Below are positions 42,047-55,625 of a stretch of DNA of 64,000 nt, in pieces (within the stretch, counting starts at the first letter, position 1; each line of letters opens with the position of its first letter). Below the pieces are notes generated by a model that made no database searches, had not been told where the DNA came from, and was given only the letters and a program-made list of their open reading frames with translations. The position numbers and the translations under genes were made by a program. Origin of the DNA: Streptomyces amritsarensis (GTDB lineage: Bacteria; Actinomycetota; Actinomycetes; Streptomycetales; Streptomycetaceae); the NCBI RefSeq assembly GCF_001953875.1, contig NZ_MQUR01000036.1:1-64000 (forward strand), in the 5' to 3' direction.

Positions 42047-43174
42047 TCAGGTCACCAGCTGGTCACCGTGGTCGTCTTGGAGCATCTGGCGACGTTCCTT
42101 CTCGCGTGTGGAGTAGGCGGCTGCGCGGATCGTCTCGTCGCTCTCCAAGCCTGATCCCAGCGCGCCGGCCACCGTGGCGACCGAGGCGACGAACCAGGAC
42201 AACGTCAAGTACGCCGTGGCGTGCAGCGGGGTTCCTGTCATGGAAGCGAACACTCGGTCGTTGAGGATGAACAGCGCCCACACCAGGTTGATGACCATCA
42301 AACCCGCGTAGCAGACGAGCGCCCCGATACCGACGGTGAGGACCGTCGAGGTGTTGTAGAGCCGGGCCCTCTGCCTCGCCTCCGGCGAGGCCCCTGTTGA
42401 TCGATGCCATAGCTCCCCGTCCACGATCAGCCAGCCGATCAGGAGCCCGACGGATCCGACCATGGCGATCACGAGGCGTGGCCCGCTCAGGGCCCCGGAG
42501 ATGCTCCAGGTGGTGGAGTCCAGGGTGGCGATGGCCCCCGTGGCGAGTGCGGCCGCCAGGGCTTTCGACAGGCCCGATACCAGCCGCCAGGGCCGGTTGG
42601 CGCGAACCATACCGACGAGCACCCGCAGGTAGCCGCGCGGCCCGCTGACGACATATCGAAGATCGGCAGTCTCCTCGTCACCGACCTGGCCTCGATGGAT
42701 AGGCGCGAGCCGACCGGCGAAAGGGCCCCGAAGCGGCTGACTCTGCGCAAGCCCCTCAGCTCCGGTGGCCTGCGGACCCGCCAAGCCGAGCACGGCTTCT
42801 TCCACGGCCCGCCCGGCCCGCGTCTGCAGCCGCAAGCCCCCGAGGGAAGGAAGAGACAGCAGCGCCAAGCCGTGTTCGTGGCTCAGATCGACGACGATCC
42901 TGCGCCCGTGCGAGTGCAACGGAAGGTCGGTGAGGGCCACGACGATGTCCCAGTCCTCCGCACGTCCGCGGTCCATGATCCGGCGCATCAAGGTGGGCGG
43001 GTCCTCGGTCCCTGAGGTGAAGGGCTCACTGACCACCTTGACGTCGAACCGTTGCCCCTGCCCCGCCCTTTCGGCAAGCCGAGCAGGAAGTATCCGGGCC
43101 ATGCGCCGCGCGATGTCCGTGGGCGCGTCCGGATCCGCCAGGAGAGCCACGACCGTAACGCCCTGCGACGACAC
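42047..43174 (-). CDS. Membrane protein of unknown function
   Basis: I recognise no named family. The 375-residue protein has an N-terminal soluble half with a Rossmann-like feel (VTVVALLADPDAPTDIARRM, then WDIVVALTDLPLHSHGRRIV) and a C-terminal half with about four to five membrane helices (near 195-215, 225-248, 280-305, 330-355). The true start is a GTG at 43174 with GAGGAGGATGG upstream. It lies at the end of the dnaK-to-FAD reductase gene series and before FUSC, all on the same strand. Confidence 0.7.
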   Translation of the reverse strand: MSSQGVTVVALLADPDAPTDIARRMARILPARLAERAGQGQRFDVKVVSEPFTSGTEDPPTLMRRIMDRGRAEDWDIVVALTDLPLHSHGRRIVVDLSHEHGLALLSLPSLGGLRLQTRAGRAVEEAVLGLAGPQATGAEGLAQSQPLRGPFAGRLAPIHRGQVGDEETADLRYVVSGPRGYLRVLVGMVRANRPWRLVSGLSKALAAALATGAIATLDSTTWSISGALSGPRLVIAMVGSVGLLIGWLIVDGELWHRSTGASPEARQRARLYNTSTVLTVGIGALVCYAGLMVINLVWALFILNDRVFASMTGTPLHATAYLTLSWFVASVATVAGALGSGLESDETIRAAAYSTREKERRQMLQDDHGDQLVT

Positions 43175-43346
43175 CGGACCATCCTCCTCGGCTGCTCTCC
43201 GGGACTGCAAGGGTTCACAGGATGCCCCGGGGTAAGGGCGAAGCCGCGGTGACACGCTGCTCCTGCGGCTCACGTTCATGTGCTGCGCGTCCACCGACGC
43301 CGTGGTGGTGGATCGGGGCCACCTGTGGGGTCCGTCGGGGGCAGGG

Positions 43347-45104
43347 TCAGCGCGAGGACACGGACCCGCCCGGTACCGGCCGGCGTCCCTCGGGGCCGGC
43401 GGTGACGAGGTTTCCCCGCCTTTCCCGGTGCTCGTGCACGAGGCGGATCGCCATGGCGCCTTCACCGGTCGCCGAGGCCACCCGTTTGACCGAGCCGCTT
43501 CTGACGTCGCCGGCGGCGAAGACTCCGGGAAGGGTGGTCTCCAGCAGCATCGGATCGCGGCCCAGCGAGGCCCACCGGTTCGCGTCGGCCACCGCCCGGG
43601 CGTCGGCGCCGGTGAGGACGAAGCCCTTCTCGTCCAAGGCCAGCACGCCCTTGAGCCATTCCGTGCGCGGCCGGGCCCCGATGAACACGAACAGTGCCGA
43701 GGCCTGCAGCTCGCGGCGCTCACCGCTCGTGTTGTCCTCCACTGTCAGCGACTCCAGCTTCTCCTCCCCGCCGGCGTCCCGTACTTCGGTGTGGAGGAGC
43801 ACCTCGATCCTGGGGTGCTGCTCCACCTGGTCCACCAGGTAGCGCGACATGTCCGCGTTGAGATCACCGCCCCGGACGAGGAGGTGGACCTTGGACGCGT
43901 GGTTGGCGAGGAACAGCGCAGCCTGCCCGGCGGAGTTCCCACCGCCGACCACGGCGACCGGATCCGCCTCGCAGAGACTGGCCTCGTGGACCGTCGCCGC
44001 GTAGTAGACGCTGATGCCTTCCAGACGTTCCAGGCCGGGCCTTTCGAGCCTGCGGTACCACACGCCCGAGGCGAGCACCACGGCGCCGGCCCGGGCCCGG
44101 GACCCGTCGGAGAAGGTGACGGCATACTCGTCGTCCTGCGGGGTGAGCCCCGTGACCTGGGCCGGCACCATGAGGCGGGCGCCGAACTTGTGGGCTTGGA
44201 GCACCGCGCGTTCGATGAGCTCGCCCCCGGAGATGCCCGACGGGAAGCCGAGGTAGTTCTCGATGCGTGACGAGGTGGCGGCCTGCCCTCCGGTGGCCAC
44301 CGCGTCGACGGTGACCGTGGTGAGGCCGTCGGAAGCGCCGTACACGGAGGCGGCGAGTCCCGCGGGGCCCGCACCGACGACCAGCACGTCGCACCGTCCG
44401 GTATCGGAAGAGGGGACGGGGGCCGGCAGCCCGATGAGCCGGGCGAGTTCGGCGTTGCTCGGATTGCGCAGCACCCTGTCGCCCTTCCAGAGGACCACCG
44501 GTGTCTCCTCGGTAGGGATGGCGAACCGGCGCAGCAGTGCCTCCGCATCCTTGTCCCTCTCAAGATCCACCCAGCGGTGGGGCAGCCGGTTGCGTGCCGC
44601 GAACTCGCGCAGCCGCACCGTGTCCGGTGAATAGCACGAGCCCAGGATCCGGAAGCCGGCGCCGAGGCCGATGAGCAGGTACCTGCGGCTCAGATAGGCG
44701 CGGAGGATCAGGTCGCCGAGGACGGGGTCGCGCCCGACCAGGGCGCGTTGCTGCTCCACCGGTACGGCCAGGATCTCGCCGGCCCGCCGCACCACAGCGG
44801 TGTCGAACGCTGCCTGGCCCTCCAGCAGCCCGAGTTCACCGAGGAACCTGCCGGGGCCGTGTACAGCCACCGTGCGCTCGTCGGGCCCGCCGTGGTCGTG
44901 GAGGATCTCGACGGTGCCGCTGAGGATCGCGAGGAACTCGCGGAACGGCTGGCCCTCGCAGAACAGCACCTCGCCCACGGCGGCCCTGCGGCGTTCACCG
45001 TGCGCGGTCAGGTCCAGGAGCTGCTCCGGTGTCAGGCGCGGGAACGCCCCGTACCGGTCAGGTGTCTCGCGGAACGCAGCGTGCTTGTGCTCGGCCGCGC
45101 TCAT
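43347..45104 (-). CDS. cNMP-binding / glutaredoxin-like / thioredoxin reductase-like FAD oxidoreductase
   Basis: The 585-residue protein has three modules. A Crp-type nucleotide-binding domain spans about 20-145 (FLAILSGTVEILHDHGG, PGRFLGELGLLEGQ). A glutaredoxin-like domain spans 150-225 (RILGSCYSPDTVRLREFAA, IPTEETPVVLWKG). A thioredoxin-reductase-type FAD/NAD(P) domain runs from 236 (VLVVGAGPAGLAASVYGAS; VAVVGGGNSAGQAALFLAN). The C-x2-C of true thioredoxin reductases before the NADPH motif is missing (ATVHEASLCEADP). It may pass electrons another way. It overlaps the UBP zinc-finger gene by one base. Confidence 0.88.
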   Translation of the reverse strand: MSAAEHKHAAFRETPDRYGAFPRLTPEQLLDLTAHGERRRAAVGEVLFCEGQPFREFLAILSGTVEILHDHGGPDERTVAVHGPGRFLGELGLLEGQAAFDTAVVRRAGEILAVPVEQQRALVGRDPVLGDLILRAYLSRRYLLIGLGAGFRILGSCYSPDTVRLREFAARNRLPHRWVDLERDKDAEALLRRFAIPTEETPVVLWKGDRVLRNPSNAELARLIGLPAPVPSSDTGRCDVLVVGAGPAGLAASVYGASDGLTTVTVDAVATGGQAATSSRIENYLGFPSGISGGELIERAVLQAHKFGARLMVPAQVTGLTPQDDEYAVTFSDGSRARAGAVVLASGVWYRRLERPGLERLEGISVYYAATVHEASLCEADPVAVVGGGNSAGQAALFLANHASKVHLLVRGGDLNADMSRYLVDQVEQHPRIEVLLHTEVRDAGGEEKLESLTVEDNTSGERRELQASALFVFIGARPRTEWLKGVLALDEKGFVLTGADARAVADANRWASLGRDPMLLETTLPGVFAAGDVRSGSVKRVASATGEGAMAIRLVHEHRERRGNLVTAGPEGRRPVPGGSVSSR

Positions 45105-45367
45105 CAGACCAGGGCCTCGTGAACGAAGCACCAGCGCCAGTCCTCTCCCGGCTCGAAGGACTGCACTATGGGGTGACCGACGCTCCCCGCGTGCCGTCTG
45201 GCGTGCTTGAGGAGAGAGGAGTCGCAGCAGCCGACGTGCCCGCAGGTGAGGCAGAGGCGCAGGTGCACCCACGGGGCATGCTCCCTGAGGCACTCCTCGC
45301 AGCCCTCCGGTGTACGGGGCGTCACGGGGCGCACCATTGCGAAGTGCGGGTCGGGAATCGTGGCCAT
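45104..45367 (-). CDS. UBP-type zinc-finger protein
   Basis: The 87-residue protein is one UBP/ZnF domain: C-x2-C (CEECL), C-x2-C (CLTCGHVGC), then H-x3-H and further His and Cys, able to hold up to three zinc ions. In eukaryotes this domain binds ubiquitin C-termini; in actinobacteria it is found as a stand-alone protein next to, or fused with, FAD reductases of the kind encoded here. It is coupled to that reductase by a 1-base overlap. The ligand is unknown. Confidence 0.9.
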   Translation of the reverse strand: MATIPDPHFAMVRPVTPRTPEGCEECLREHAPWVHLRLCLTCGHVGCCDSSLLKHARRHAGSVGHPIVQSFEPGEDWRWCFVHEALV

Positions 45368-45419
45368 GAGGGTTCACCTTCCGTGTCGTGGGGCTCTGAC
45401 GGTGACCGCACCGTGGTGC

Positions 45420-45874
45420 TCACCCTCCTACGGTGGGTTGTCGGCCCGCCATCGTCTGCTCGACCCACGCGCGCAGAACGTGTGCGGGTGCCGCGCCGGC
45501 CTGCCGGCCGACCGTCTCGCCCTTGTCCAGGACGAGGAGGGTCGGAACGGCCTGCACTTCGAAGCGGCGGCTGAGCTGTGGGTTCATGTCGACATCGACC
45601 TTGACGAGCTTGATCCGTCCGGCGAGGTCGCGGGCGACCTGTTCGAGGGCGGGGCTGACCATGCGGCAGGGGCCGCACCAGGTGGCCCAGAGGTCGACGA
45701 TGACGGGTACCGTGGCGTTGTCGGCGACCTCGGCGAAGTCGTCGTCGCCCGCGTCGACGACCCAGGGCAGGGGCTGCTTGCAGTGGCCGCACCTGGGCCG
45801 TCCCTCGGCGGCCACGGGAATCCGGTTGCCGCGCCCGCAGTTCGGGCAGGTCACCGTCGTCGTCCGGGTGGAGT

Positions 45875-45878
<4 letters not shown>
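45420..45878 (-). CDS. trxC: Thioredoxin 2 (zinc-binding N-terminus)
   Basis: The 152-residue thioredoxin has an N-terminal zinc ribbon (CPNCGRGNRIP, CGHCKQPLP) as in TrxC, followed by the thioredoxin fold with active site WATWCGPCRM and the cis-proline segment QAVPTLLVL. It reduces protein disulfides in the cytoplasm. GTG start overlapping the clpB stop (GTGA). The usual TrxC works with thioredoxin reductase; the adjacent FAD protein lacks the C-x2-C, so whether it is the partner is unclear. Confidence 0.93.
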
Positions 45879-48504
<2,626 letters not shown>

Positions 48505-48514
<10 letters not shown>

Positions 48515-48912
48515 GGGGGTGTTTCACTCCTCGTGCCGCGGCGGCGCAGGTCGGCTTCGAGCAGGCTGATGCGATCGAGCAGGTCGAGCACCAGGCCGAT
48601 CGAGGCGTAGTTGAGGCAGAGTCCGGAGCGCAGCCGCTGGATGCGGGCGAGCACCGCCGGGGCCTCGGGGTCGAACACCAGGTGCCCCGCGGCGTCGCGG
48701 TCGGCGTCGACCAGTCCGAGGGCGACGAACCGGCGGATCAGGTCGGGGTGGAGGCCCGAGCGGAGGGCCACGGCGTCCAGGGAGAGTCTGCGGACGGGCA
48801 CGAGCGCGTACCGGACAGCCGTCGCGAAGGTGGGGGCCGTGCTCGTTCGTACCGGCCGGTCACCCATGCCGGTCCGGCCGATGCCTGCCGCTCCCGCAGG
48901 TCGGTCGTTCAT
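48505..48912 (-). CDS. CbpM/MerR-like chaperone modulator
   Basis: The 135-residue protein carries a MerR-like HTH core (LDAVALRSGLHPDLIRRFVA, then LGLVDADRDAAGHLVFD) and a C-terminal helix (LGLVLDLLDRISLLEADL...RR). This matches CbpM, which binds and inhibits the J-domain of CbpA. It follows a CbpA-type dnaJ with ATGA overlap, the expected pairing. A DNA-binding (HspR-like) role is the alternative, but the HspR C-terminal region is absent. Confidence 0.82.
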
Positions 48913-49859
48913 CGTGTCCTCCTGGGGTCGAAGGAGGAGGTGGCGGCGAGCTCCTCGAACAGTTCGCGCTCCCGCTCACCCAGGGTGGGCGGCACGACGA
49001 CGCGGAGTTCGGCGTACAGGTCGCCGTCGGCGCCGCGCGGATTGGGCATGCCCTCGCCGCGCAGCCGCAGTCGCCGGCCGCTGGACGAGCCCGCGGGCAC
49101 GGTGACCTTGGCCGTGCCACCGCCGGGGGTGGGCACGGGCACGGTCGCACCAAGGGCCGCTTCCCAGGGGGTGACGGGGACCTGGACGTGGACATCGCGG
49201 CCGTCGAGTCGGAACTGTGGGTGGGGCTGGACACGCACCCGCAGGTACAAGTCTCCTCCGGGGGCGTCACCACTTCCCCGGCCGCCCTCCCCCGCCAGCC
49301 GGATGCGCTGCCCGTCGGTGACGCCCGGCGGCACGTTGACCTCGTACCGCCGCGGCTGACCGGCGGGACCGGCGAGGGTGACGGCGCGACGGCCGCCCTT
49401 GAACGCCTCCTCCACGGTGAGCGGCAGCTCAGCCTCCTGGTCGGCCCCCGGTACACCGCCGCGGGCGGCTCCTGCTCCGAAGATCGAGCCGAGAAGGTCC
49501 TCGATGTCGACACCGTCCGCCCCGAAGTCGTCGCCGAAGCCGGTGGCGTACCGGACGCGGGGGCCTCCCGCGCCCGCAGTCCTCCGCGCGCGGAAGCCGC
49601 CCGCGCCGGCCGCGACCCGTTCGTCGAAGTCCTCGGGGATCTTTCGGAAGTCCTCGCCGAAGCGGTCGTAGCGGGCCCGGGTCTTCGGGTCCGACAGGGC
49701 GCTGTACGCCTCGTTGAGGTCCTTGAAGCGTTCCTCCGCCCCCGGGTCCTTGTTGACGTCGGGGTGGTTCTTGCGGGCGAGTGTGCGATATGCCTGCTGG
49801 ATCTCGTCCTGGCTCGCGGTCCGCGACACGCCCAGCACCTCGTAGAAGTCCCGTGCCAT
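48909..49859 (-). CDS. cbpA: DnaJ/CbpA-type J-protein without zinc domain
   Basis: The 316-residue co-chaperone has an N-terminal J-domain (YEVLGVSRTASQDEIQQAYR, HPD at 33-35, in KNHPDVNKD), a Gly-rich linker (80-140) and two C-terminal substrate-binding domains (LPLTVEEAFKGGRRAVTL; VPAGSSSGRRLRLRGEGMP). The four C-x2-C-x-G-x-G zinc repeats of DnaJ are absent, so it is a class B protein like CbpA. It lies 6 bases after grpE. Confidence 0.93.
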   Translation of the reverse strand: MARDFYEVLGVSRTASQDEIQQAYRTLARKNHPDVNKDPGAEERFKDLNEAYSALSDPKTRARYDRFGEDFRKIPEDFDERVAAGAGGFRARRTAGAGGPRVRYATGFGDDFGADGVDIEDLLGSIFGAGAARGGVPGADQEAELPLTVEEAFKGGRRAVTLAGPAGQPRRYEVNVPPGVTDGQRIRLAGEGGRGSGDAPGGDLYLRVRVQPHPQFRLDGRDVHVQVPVTPWEAALGATVPVPTPGGGTAKVTVPAGSSSGRRLRLRGEGMPNPRGADGDLYAELRVVVPPTLGERERELFEELAATSSFDPRRTR

Positions 49860-49865
49860 GACCGG

Positions 49866-50483
49866 TCACTCCCGTTTCGCGACCGTCACGGCGGCGGGCC
49901 TGAGCTGCCGCTCGCCGTCCCCGAAGCCGGGGCGCAGCACCTCGACCACTGTGCCCGGCGGCGCGTCGGGGTCCTGGACGACGGCGACCACCTCGTGCCG
50001 GGCCGGGTCGAAGGGGACGCCGGTCTCCGCGTGCCGCGGGTAGCCGAGCAGTTCGAGGACGTTGACCGCCTGATCGCGTACGGCCCGTACGCCCTCCACG
50101 ATCGCGCCGGAGTCCGCTCCTGCATGGGCCAGGGCGAGTTCGAGGTTGTCCAGGACGGGCAGGAAGGCGGCGGCCGTACGGGAACGCTCGACCGTCCGCT
50201 CCCGCTCCAGCTCCCTGACGTGACGCTTGCGGAGGTTGTCGAGGTCGGCAAGTGCGCGCCGCCAGCGGTCTTCCAGCTCCCGGATCGCGGTCGTGTGCTC
50301 GTCCTCGGACGGTGCGGGGCCGCCGGCCGCGTCGGGGCCGGGTTCCTCGTCCGTGGCAGTCCCGGGCCCCGTCGGCTGGCCCGAGGGCGGGAGATCCCTG
50401 CGGGGACGGCGTTCGGTGCCCTCCGGAGCCGGGCCGGCCTGGTCCTGCACGGTGGGGTGAGGTTCCCTGGGGTGGATCGGCAT
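49866..50483 (-). CDS. grpE: GrpE nucleotide-exchange factor
   Basis: The 205-residue protein has a Pro/acidic N-terminus, a long helix (TTAIRELEDRWRRALADLDN, LRKRHVRELERERT) and the C-terminal beta domain with FDPARHEVVAVVQDPDAPPG and GTVVEVLRPGF, which is the GrpE signature region. It releases ADP from DnaK. It starts 9 bases after the dnaK stop. Confidence 0.93.
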   Translation of the reverse strand: MPIHPREPHPTVQDQAGPAPEGTERRPRRDLPPSGQPTGPGTATDEEPGPDAAGGPAPSEDEHTTAIRELEDRWRRALADLDNLRKRHVRELERERTVERSRTAAAFLPVLDNLELALAHAGADSGAIVEGVRAVRDQAVNVLELLGYPRHAETGVPFDPARHEVVAVVQDPDAPPGTVVEVLRPGFGDGERQLRPAAVTVAKRE

Positions 50484-50492
50484 GACGGGTCC

Positions 50493-52388
<1,896 letters not shown>

Positions 52389-52458
52389 GAGAAAATCTCC
52401 TCCCGGTGCGGCGGTCCTGCGCCGGCTCTCCTGATCACGTTCGTTCAGGTACGAGTGG

Positions 52459-52596
52459 GCCGAAAAGCCAACCGATCAGAACACCGGGAAGCGCGCCGCT
52501 CGCCGCGCCGTGAAGCGCGGCCCTGCCGTAGTCGATCCGTCCGGTCACCTGCTCCACAAGGCGCAGGTCATGACCGATGATCGCCACCCTTTCCAG
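52459..52596 (-). pseudogene. Fragment of a general stress protein (GSP17M/YflT-like)
   Basis: In the open frame 52435-52707, residues 38-83 (GLERVAIIGHDLRLVEQVTG, RIDYGRAALHGAASG, GVLIGWLFG) match the middle of actinobacterial general-stress-protein 17M-like proteins, usually 150-170 residues. The N-terminal strand-helix before VERVAIVG and the C-terminal half after IGWLFG are lost, and the frame ends in unrelated PLVPERT. It looks like a remnant in the 424-base gap upstream of dnaK. The rest of the gap shows only the PucR gene promoter side. Confidence 0.65.
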
Positions 52597-52812
52597 TCCT
52601 TCCTGCCGGTGCCCGCGGAGCGTGCCGGACCCTGCCCAGGATTGCCGGGCGGGTTGCTTCGCGCCTGCTCCTGACGAGTCAGAAGTGCACGGGCCCGGTA
52701 CCCCCACGAGTACGAGAGGGGAGATTGTGGAGATCTCGAATGAGTCGCCCCCGAGTGGGTAGGCGTAGAGGTGATCGCCTCCCCGGAGCTCCGGGGAGAA
52801 CGGAGTGATCCC

Positions 52813-54594
52813 ATGGCCGGCAGCCGGTCACCCTACGCGTACGGCCGCTGCTCCGACTGGGAGGGCAGCCTTCCGCAGGGTGGCGCCGGGCGGCACCCCG
52901 CGGGTGCGCGGGGAGAGCTGCGCCCATCGGCCGCGAGTCCGGCCGCCCATGCCCTCCACGCAATGACGGAGCTCTCCCGCGCCCTGTTCGAAGCCCCGGG
53001 CGAAGGCGAGATCCTGCGCCTGGCCATGCACCACATAGCCACCGCCGGGCCGTACTGTGCCGAAGCCGGATACCTCCACGTCGACGGCGACCTGGTCCCC
53101 AGCCCGAGGAACGATCACACCCATGCCGAATCCGTGGACCGGAGGGTTCGGGAACTGGAGGGGCAGGACGGGCCTGTGACCGTCCCCGACAGGCCCTGGG
53201 GCTGGGCCCTGGGGCTACGCGGGAACGAGAGACTTCACGGGTACCTGGTGGTGACCTCCCGAACCCGGCCCACGAGCGCCCAGCGGTCTCTGCTCGCCAC
53301 GCTCGTCTGGCATACCGCTGCTGCTCTCTCCGTCGCTTTCGCGCAGCGCCGCCAACGCGAGGACGCGCTGGAGCTCTACCGGGTCAAGGAGGACCGCGCC
53401 GCTCTTCAGCAGCAGCTGATCTCCGTGGTGGCCGAGCTGAGGAATCAGCGGGCCGTTCACACCCTCATGGCAGACATCGCCGCCTCGGGCGGCGGTGAGG
53501 AGGCCGTCACCCGCGCACTGCATGGGCTCACCGGACTTCCGGCGCTGGTCGAAGACCGCTTCGGACGGTTGAAGGCCTGGTCAGGTCCCGGCCGACCCGA
53601 CCCCTACCCGGAACCGGACCCCGTCCGCCAGAACCACATGCTGCGCGCAGTCGCCCGCGAGGCCGGCCCCGTACGGGTAAAGGACCGACTGATCACTCTG
53701 GTCCGCCCGCATGGGGAGTTCCTGGGCGTGCTGGCACTGGTCGACGCCCTCGGTGAGGCCGACGAACACACCCTGTTCGCGCTGGAACACGCCGCCGCGT
53801 CGCTCGCCCTGGAGCTGACCCACCTGCGCAGTCTGGCCGAAGTGGAGCTGAGGCTGCACCGTGAGCTGGTCGACGACCTCCTGACAGGAACGGACGCCGC
53901 GAGCGCCTACGCCCGGTCCGAGGCAGTCGGACACGACCTGCACCGCAGCCACTACGTCGTCGTCGTGGAGTGGTCGAACCGGACCGCAGACGATTCGTTC
54001 GCCCGGGCCGTGGGCCGGGCGGCCTCTGCCGTCGGCATGCACTCGCTGGTGACCCGACGCTCCGACCACGTAGTCCTGGTCGCTGACGACAGGCCGCACG
54101 CTCGCGCGCTGCACGAGGCGCTCACCCGGGAGACGGGAACGCGGTCTGGGACGATCGGGGTGAGCGCCCCCTCCGATTCCGTGCCCGACATCCCCCACCG
54201 CTACCGGGAGGCGCAGCGCGCTCTCGAAGCGCGCCTCAGTTCGCGCGAGCGGTACGGCACGACCTTCTTCGACGAGCTCGGCCTGTACCGCATCCTGGGA
54301 CCCGGTGCCGATCACCAGGAACTGGAGACGTTCGTCCACGAGTGGCTCGGGCAGCTCATCGACTACGACTCCCGACATCACGCAGCCATGGTGGAGACCC
54401 TCTCCCGGTACTTCGACTACGGCGGCAACTACGACGAGACGGCCGCGTCCCTCGCGATCCACCGCAGCACGCTTCGCTACAGGCTGCAGCGCATCCGCGA
54501 GATCAGCGGCAACGACCTCGCGAACGTCGAAGACCGGCTCAACCTCCAGGTGGCCACCCGAGTGTGGAAGATCGTGCTGGGCGGATCCGGCTGA
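52813..54594 (+). CDS. PucR/CdaR-type regulator with GAF-like sensor
   Basis: The 593-residue regulator has an N-terminal disordered Gly/Arg stretch, a GAF-like sensor (about 55-180, ALHAMTELSRALFEAPGEGE), a coiled coil (about 185-225), a second sensor-like region (240-355) and a C-terminal HTH_30 (YDETAASLAIHRSTLRYRLQ, RIREISGNDL). GAF-HTH_30 proteins respond to small molecules. The start at 52813 has GGAG 7 bases upstream. It is divergent from the dnaK operon across the stress-protein remnant; a link is only positional. Confidence 0.87.
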   Translation: MAGSRSPYAYGRCSDWEGSLPQGGAGRHPAGARGELRPSAASPAAHALHAMTELSRALFEAPGEGEILRLAMHHIATAGPYCAEAGYLHVDGDLVPSPRNDHTHAESVDRRVRELEGQDGPVTVPDRPWGWALGLRGNERLHGYLVVTSRTRPTSAQRSLLATLVWHTAAALSVAFAQRRQREDALELYRVKEDRAALQQQLISVVAELRNQRAVHTLMADIAASGGGEEAVTRALHGLTGLPALVEDRFGRLKAWSGPGRPDPYPEPDPVRQNHMLRAVAREAGPVRVKDRLITLVRPHGEFLGVLALVDALGEADEHTLFALEHAAASLALELTHLRSLAEVELRLHRELVDDLLTGTDAASAYARSEAVGHDLHRSHYVVVVEWSNRTADDSFARAVGRAASAVGMHSLVTRRSDHVVLVADDRPHARALHEALTRETGTRSGTIGVSAPSDSVPDIPHRYREAQRALEARLSSRERYGTTFFDELGLYRILGPGADHQELETFVHEWLGQLIDYDSRHHAAMVETLSRYFDYGGNYDETAASLAIHRSTLRYRLQRIREISGNDLANVEDRLNLQVATRVWKIVLGGSG

Positions 54595-54741
54595 CGCCCC
54601 TCACAACAGCTGTGCCAACGGGCCGGTGCTGCGGGCACACCTCCCAGCATGGCTTCGTCCCATCGGACCCGAGAATGGATGCCCGGGCCGACGACGCCGC
54701 CCTGGCACGGTCCCGCTTCTGTCGTCCCGGAGGCCGGTCGG

Positions 54742-55455
54742 TCAGCTTGTCGCCCGTACCGCGTCTCTGATCAGGTCGGCGACCCGGGTGGGCTCGGAGA
54801 GGGCGACGGCGTGGGAGGCGTCCGGAAGTTCGACGACGACGGCTCCGGCCCGTGCGGCGCCGAAGCGCTGGACCTCGGGGCTGATCGTGCGGTCCGCCCC
54901 GGCCACCAGGGCCCAGGCCGGTTTGGTCCGCCATGCCGCCGCGGACGCGGTCTCGGTGAAGGCGGCCACGGCGAGCGGGCGTTGAGCCGCTGCCAGGACG
55001 CCTGCGATGTCCTGGGGCACGTCCGCCGCGAACACGGAGGGGAAGGCTGCCTCTTCGATGGTGACCTCGACCCCACAGTCGCCGTCGAGGAGCGGGTACG
55101 TCCACTCCTTCAGGCTGCCCGTCAGCGGGGGCTCGGGGAAGTTCCCTTGGAGCTGGCCGAGGCTCTCGCCCTCGTGGGGCACGTAGGCGGCCACGTAGAC
55201 GAGCGCCACGACGTTCTCCGCGGCGCCGGCCACGGTGATCAGCGCACCGCCGTACGCGTGGCCGACGAGTACGGCCGGGCCGTCGACCTGGGCCAGGACG
55301 GAGGCGAGGTAGGCGGCGTCCGATGTCAGGCCCCGCAGCGGGTTGGACGGAGCGATCACCGGGATACCGCTGCTGCGCAGTTCCGAGATGACGCCTATCC
55401 AGCCTGTCGCGTCGGCGAAGGCACCGTGCACGAGGACGACGGTGGGGTTGGTCAT
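54742..55455 (-). CDS. Alpha/beta hydrolase-fold protein lacking the serine nucleophile
   Basis: The 237-residue protein keeps the fold: oxyanion VVLVHGAFADATGW, elbow VLVGHAYGGALITVAG, acid region ALVAGADRTISPE and His in LPDASHAVALSEP. The elbow reads G-H-A-Y-G-G with Ala at the place of the usual Ser, so ordinary esterase chemistry is unlikely. It could be a lyase-like or binding protein. The start at 55455 (MTNPTVVLVHG) fits the family better than 55500. It is followed, on the same strand, by no close gene; upstream lies an AraC gene. Confidence 0.82.
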   Translation of the reverse strand: MTNPTVVLVHGAFADATGWIGVISELRSSGIPVIAPSNPLRGLTSDAAYLASVLAQVDGPAVLVGHAYGGALITVAGAAENVVALVYVAAYVPHEGESLGQLQGNFPEPPLTGSLKEWTYPLLDGDCGVEVTIEEAAFPSVFAADVPQDIAGVLAAAQRPLAVAAFTETASAAAWRTKPAWALVAGADRTISPEVQRFGAARAGAVVVELPDASHAVALSEPTRVADLIRDAVRATS

Positions 55456-55625
55456 GGGAGTTCTCTTCTCGGTGTCGGGCCACATGGGGGGCGTCGTCAC
55501 GACGGTCAGGTCGCGGCCCGGAGTTCGGCAAGAGGTCCGTGCGACCGTTACTCACGGTAGGGCCGTGGGTGTGGCGTCTCTCACTCGTGCGCGCATCCGT
55601 GCTGTCACAGGCGCGCACCCACGTC

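Noticed and set aside
52389..52812. HspR-type inverted repeat (HAIR) before dnaK
   Set aside because: I read both strands for CTTGAGT...ACTCAAG and found no match.
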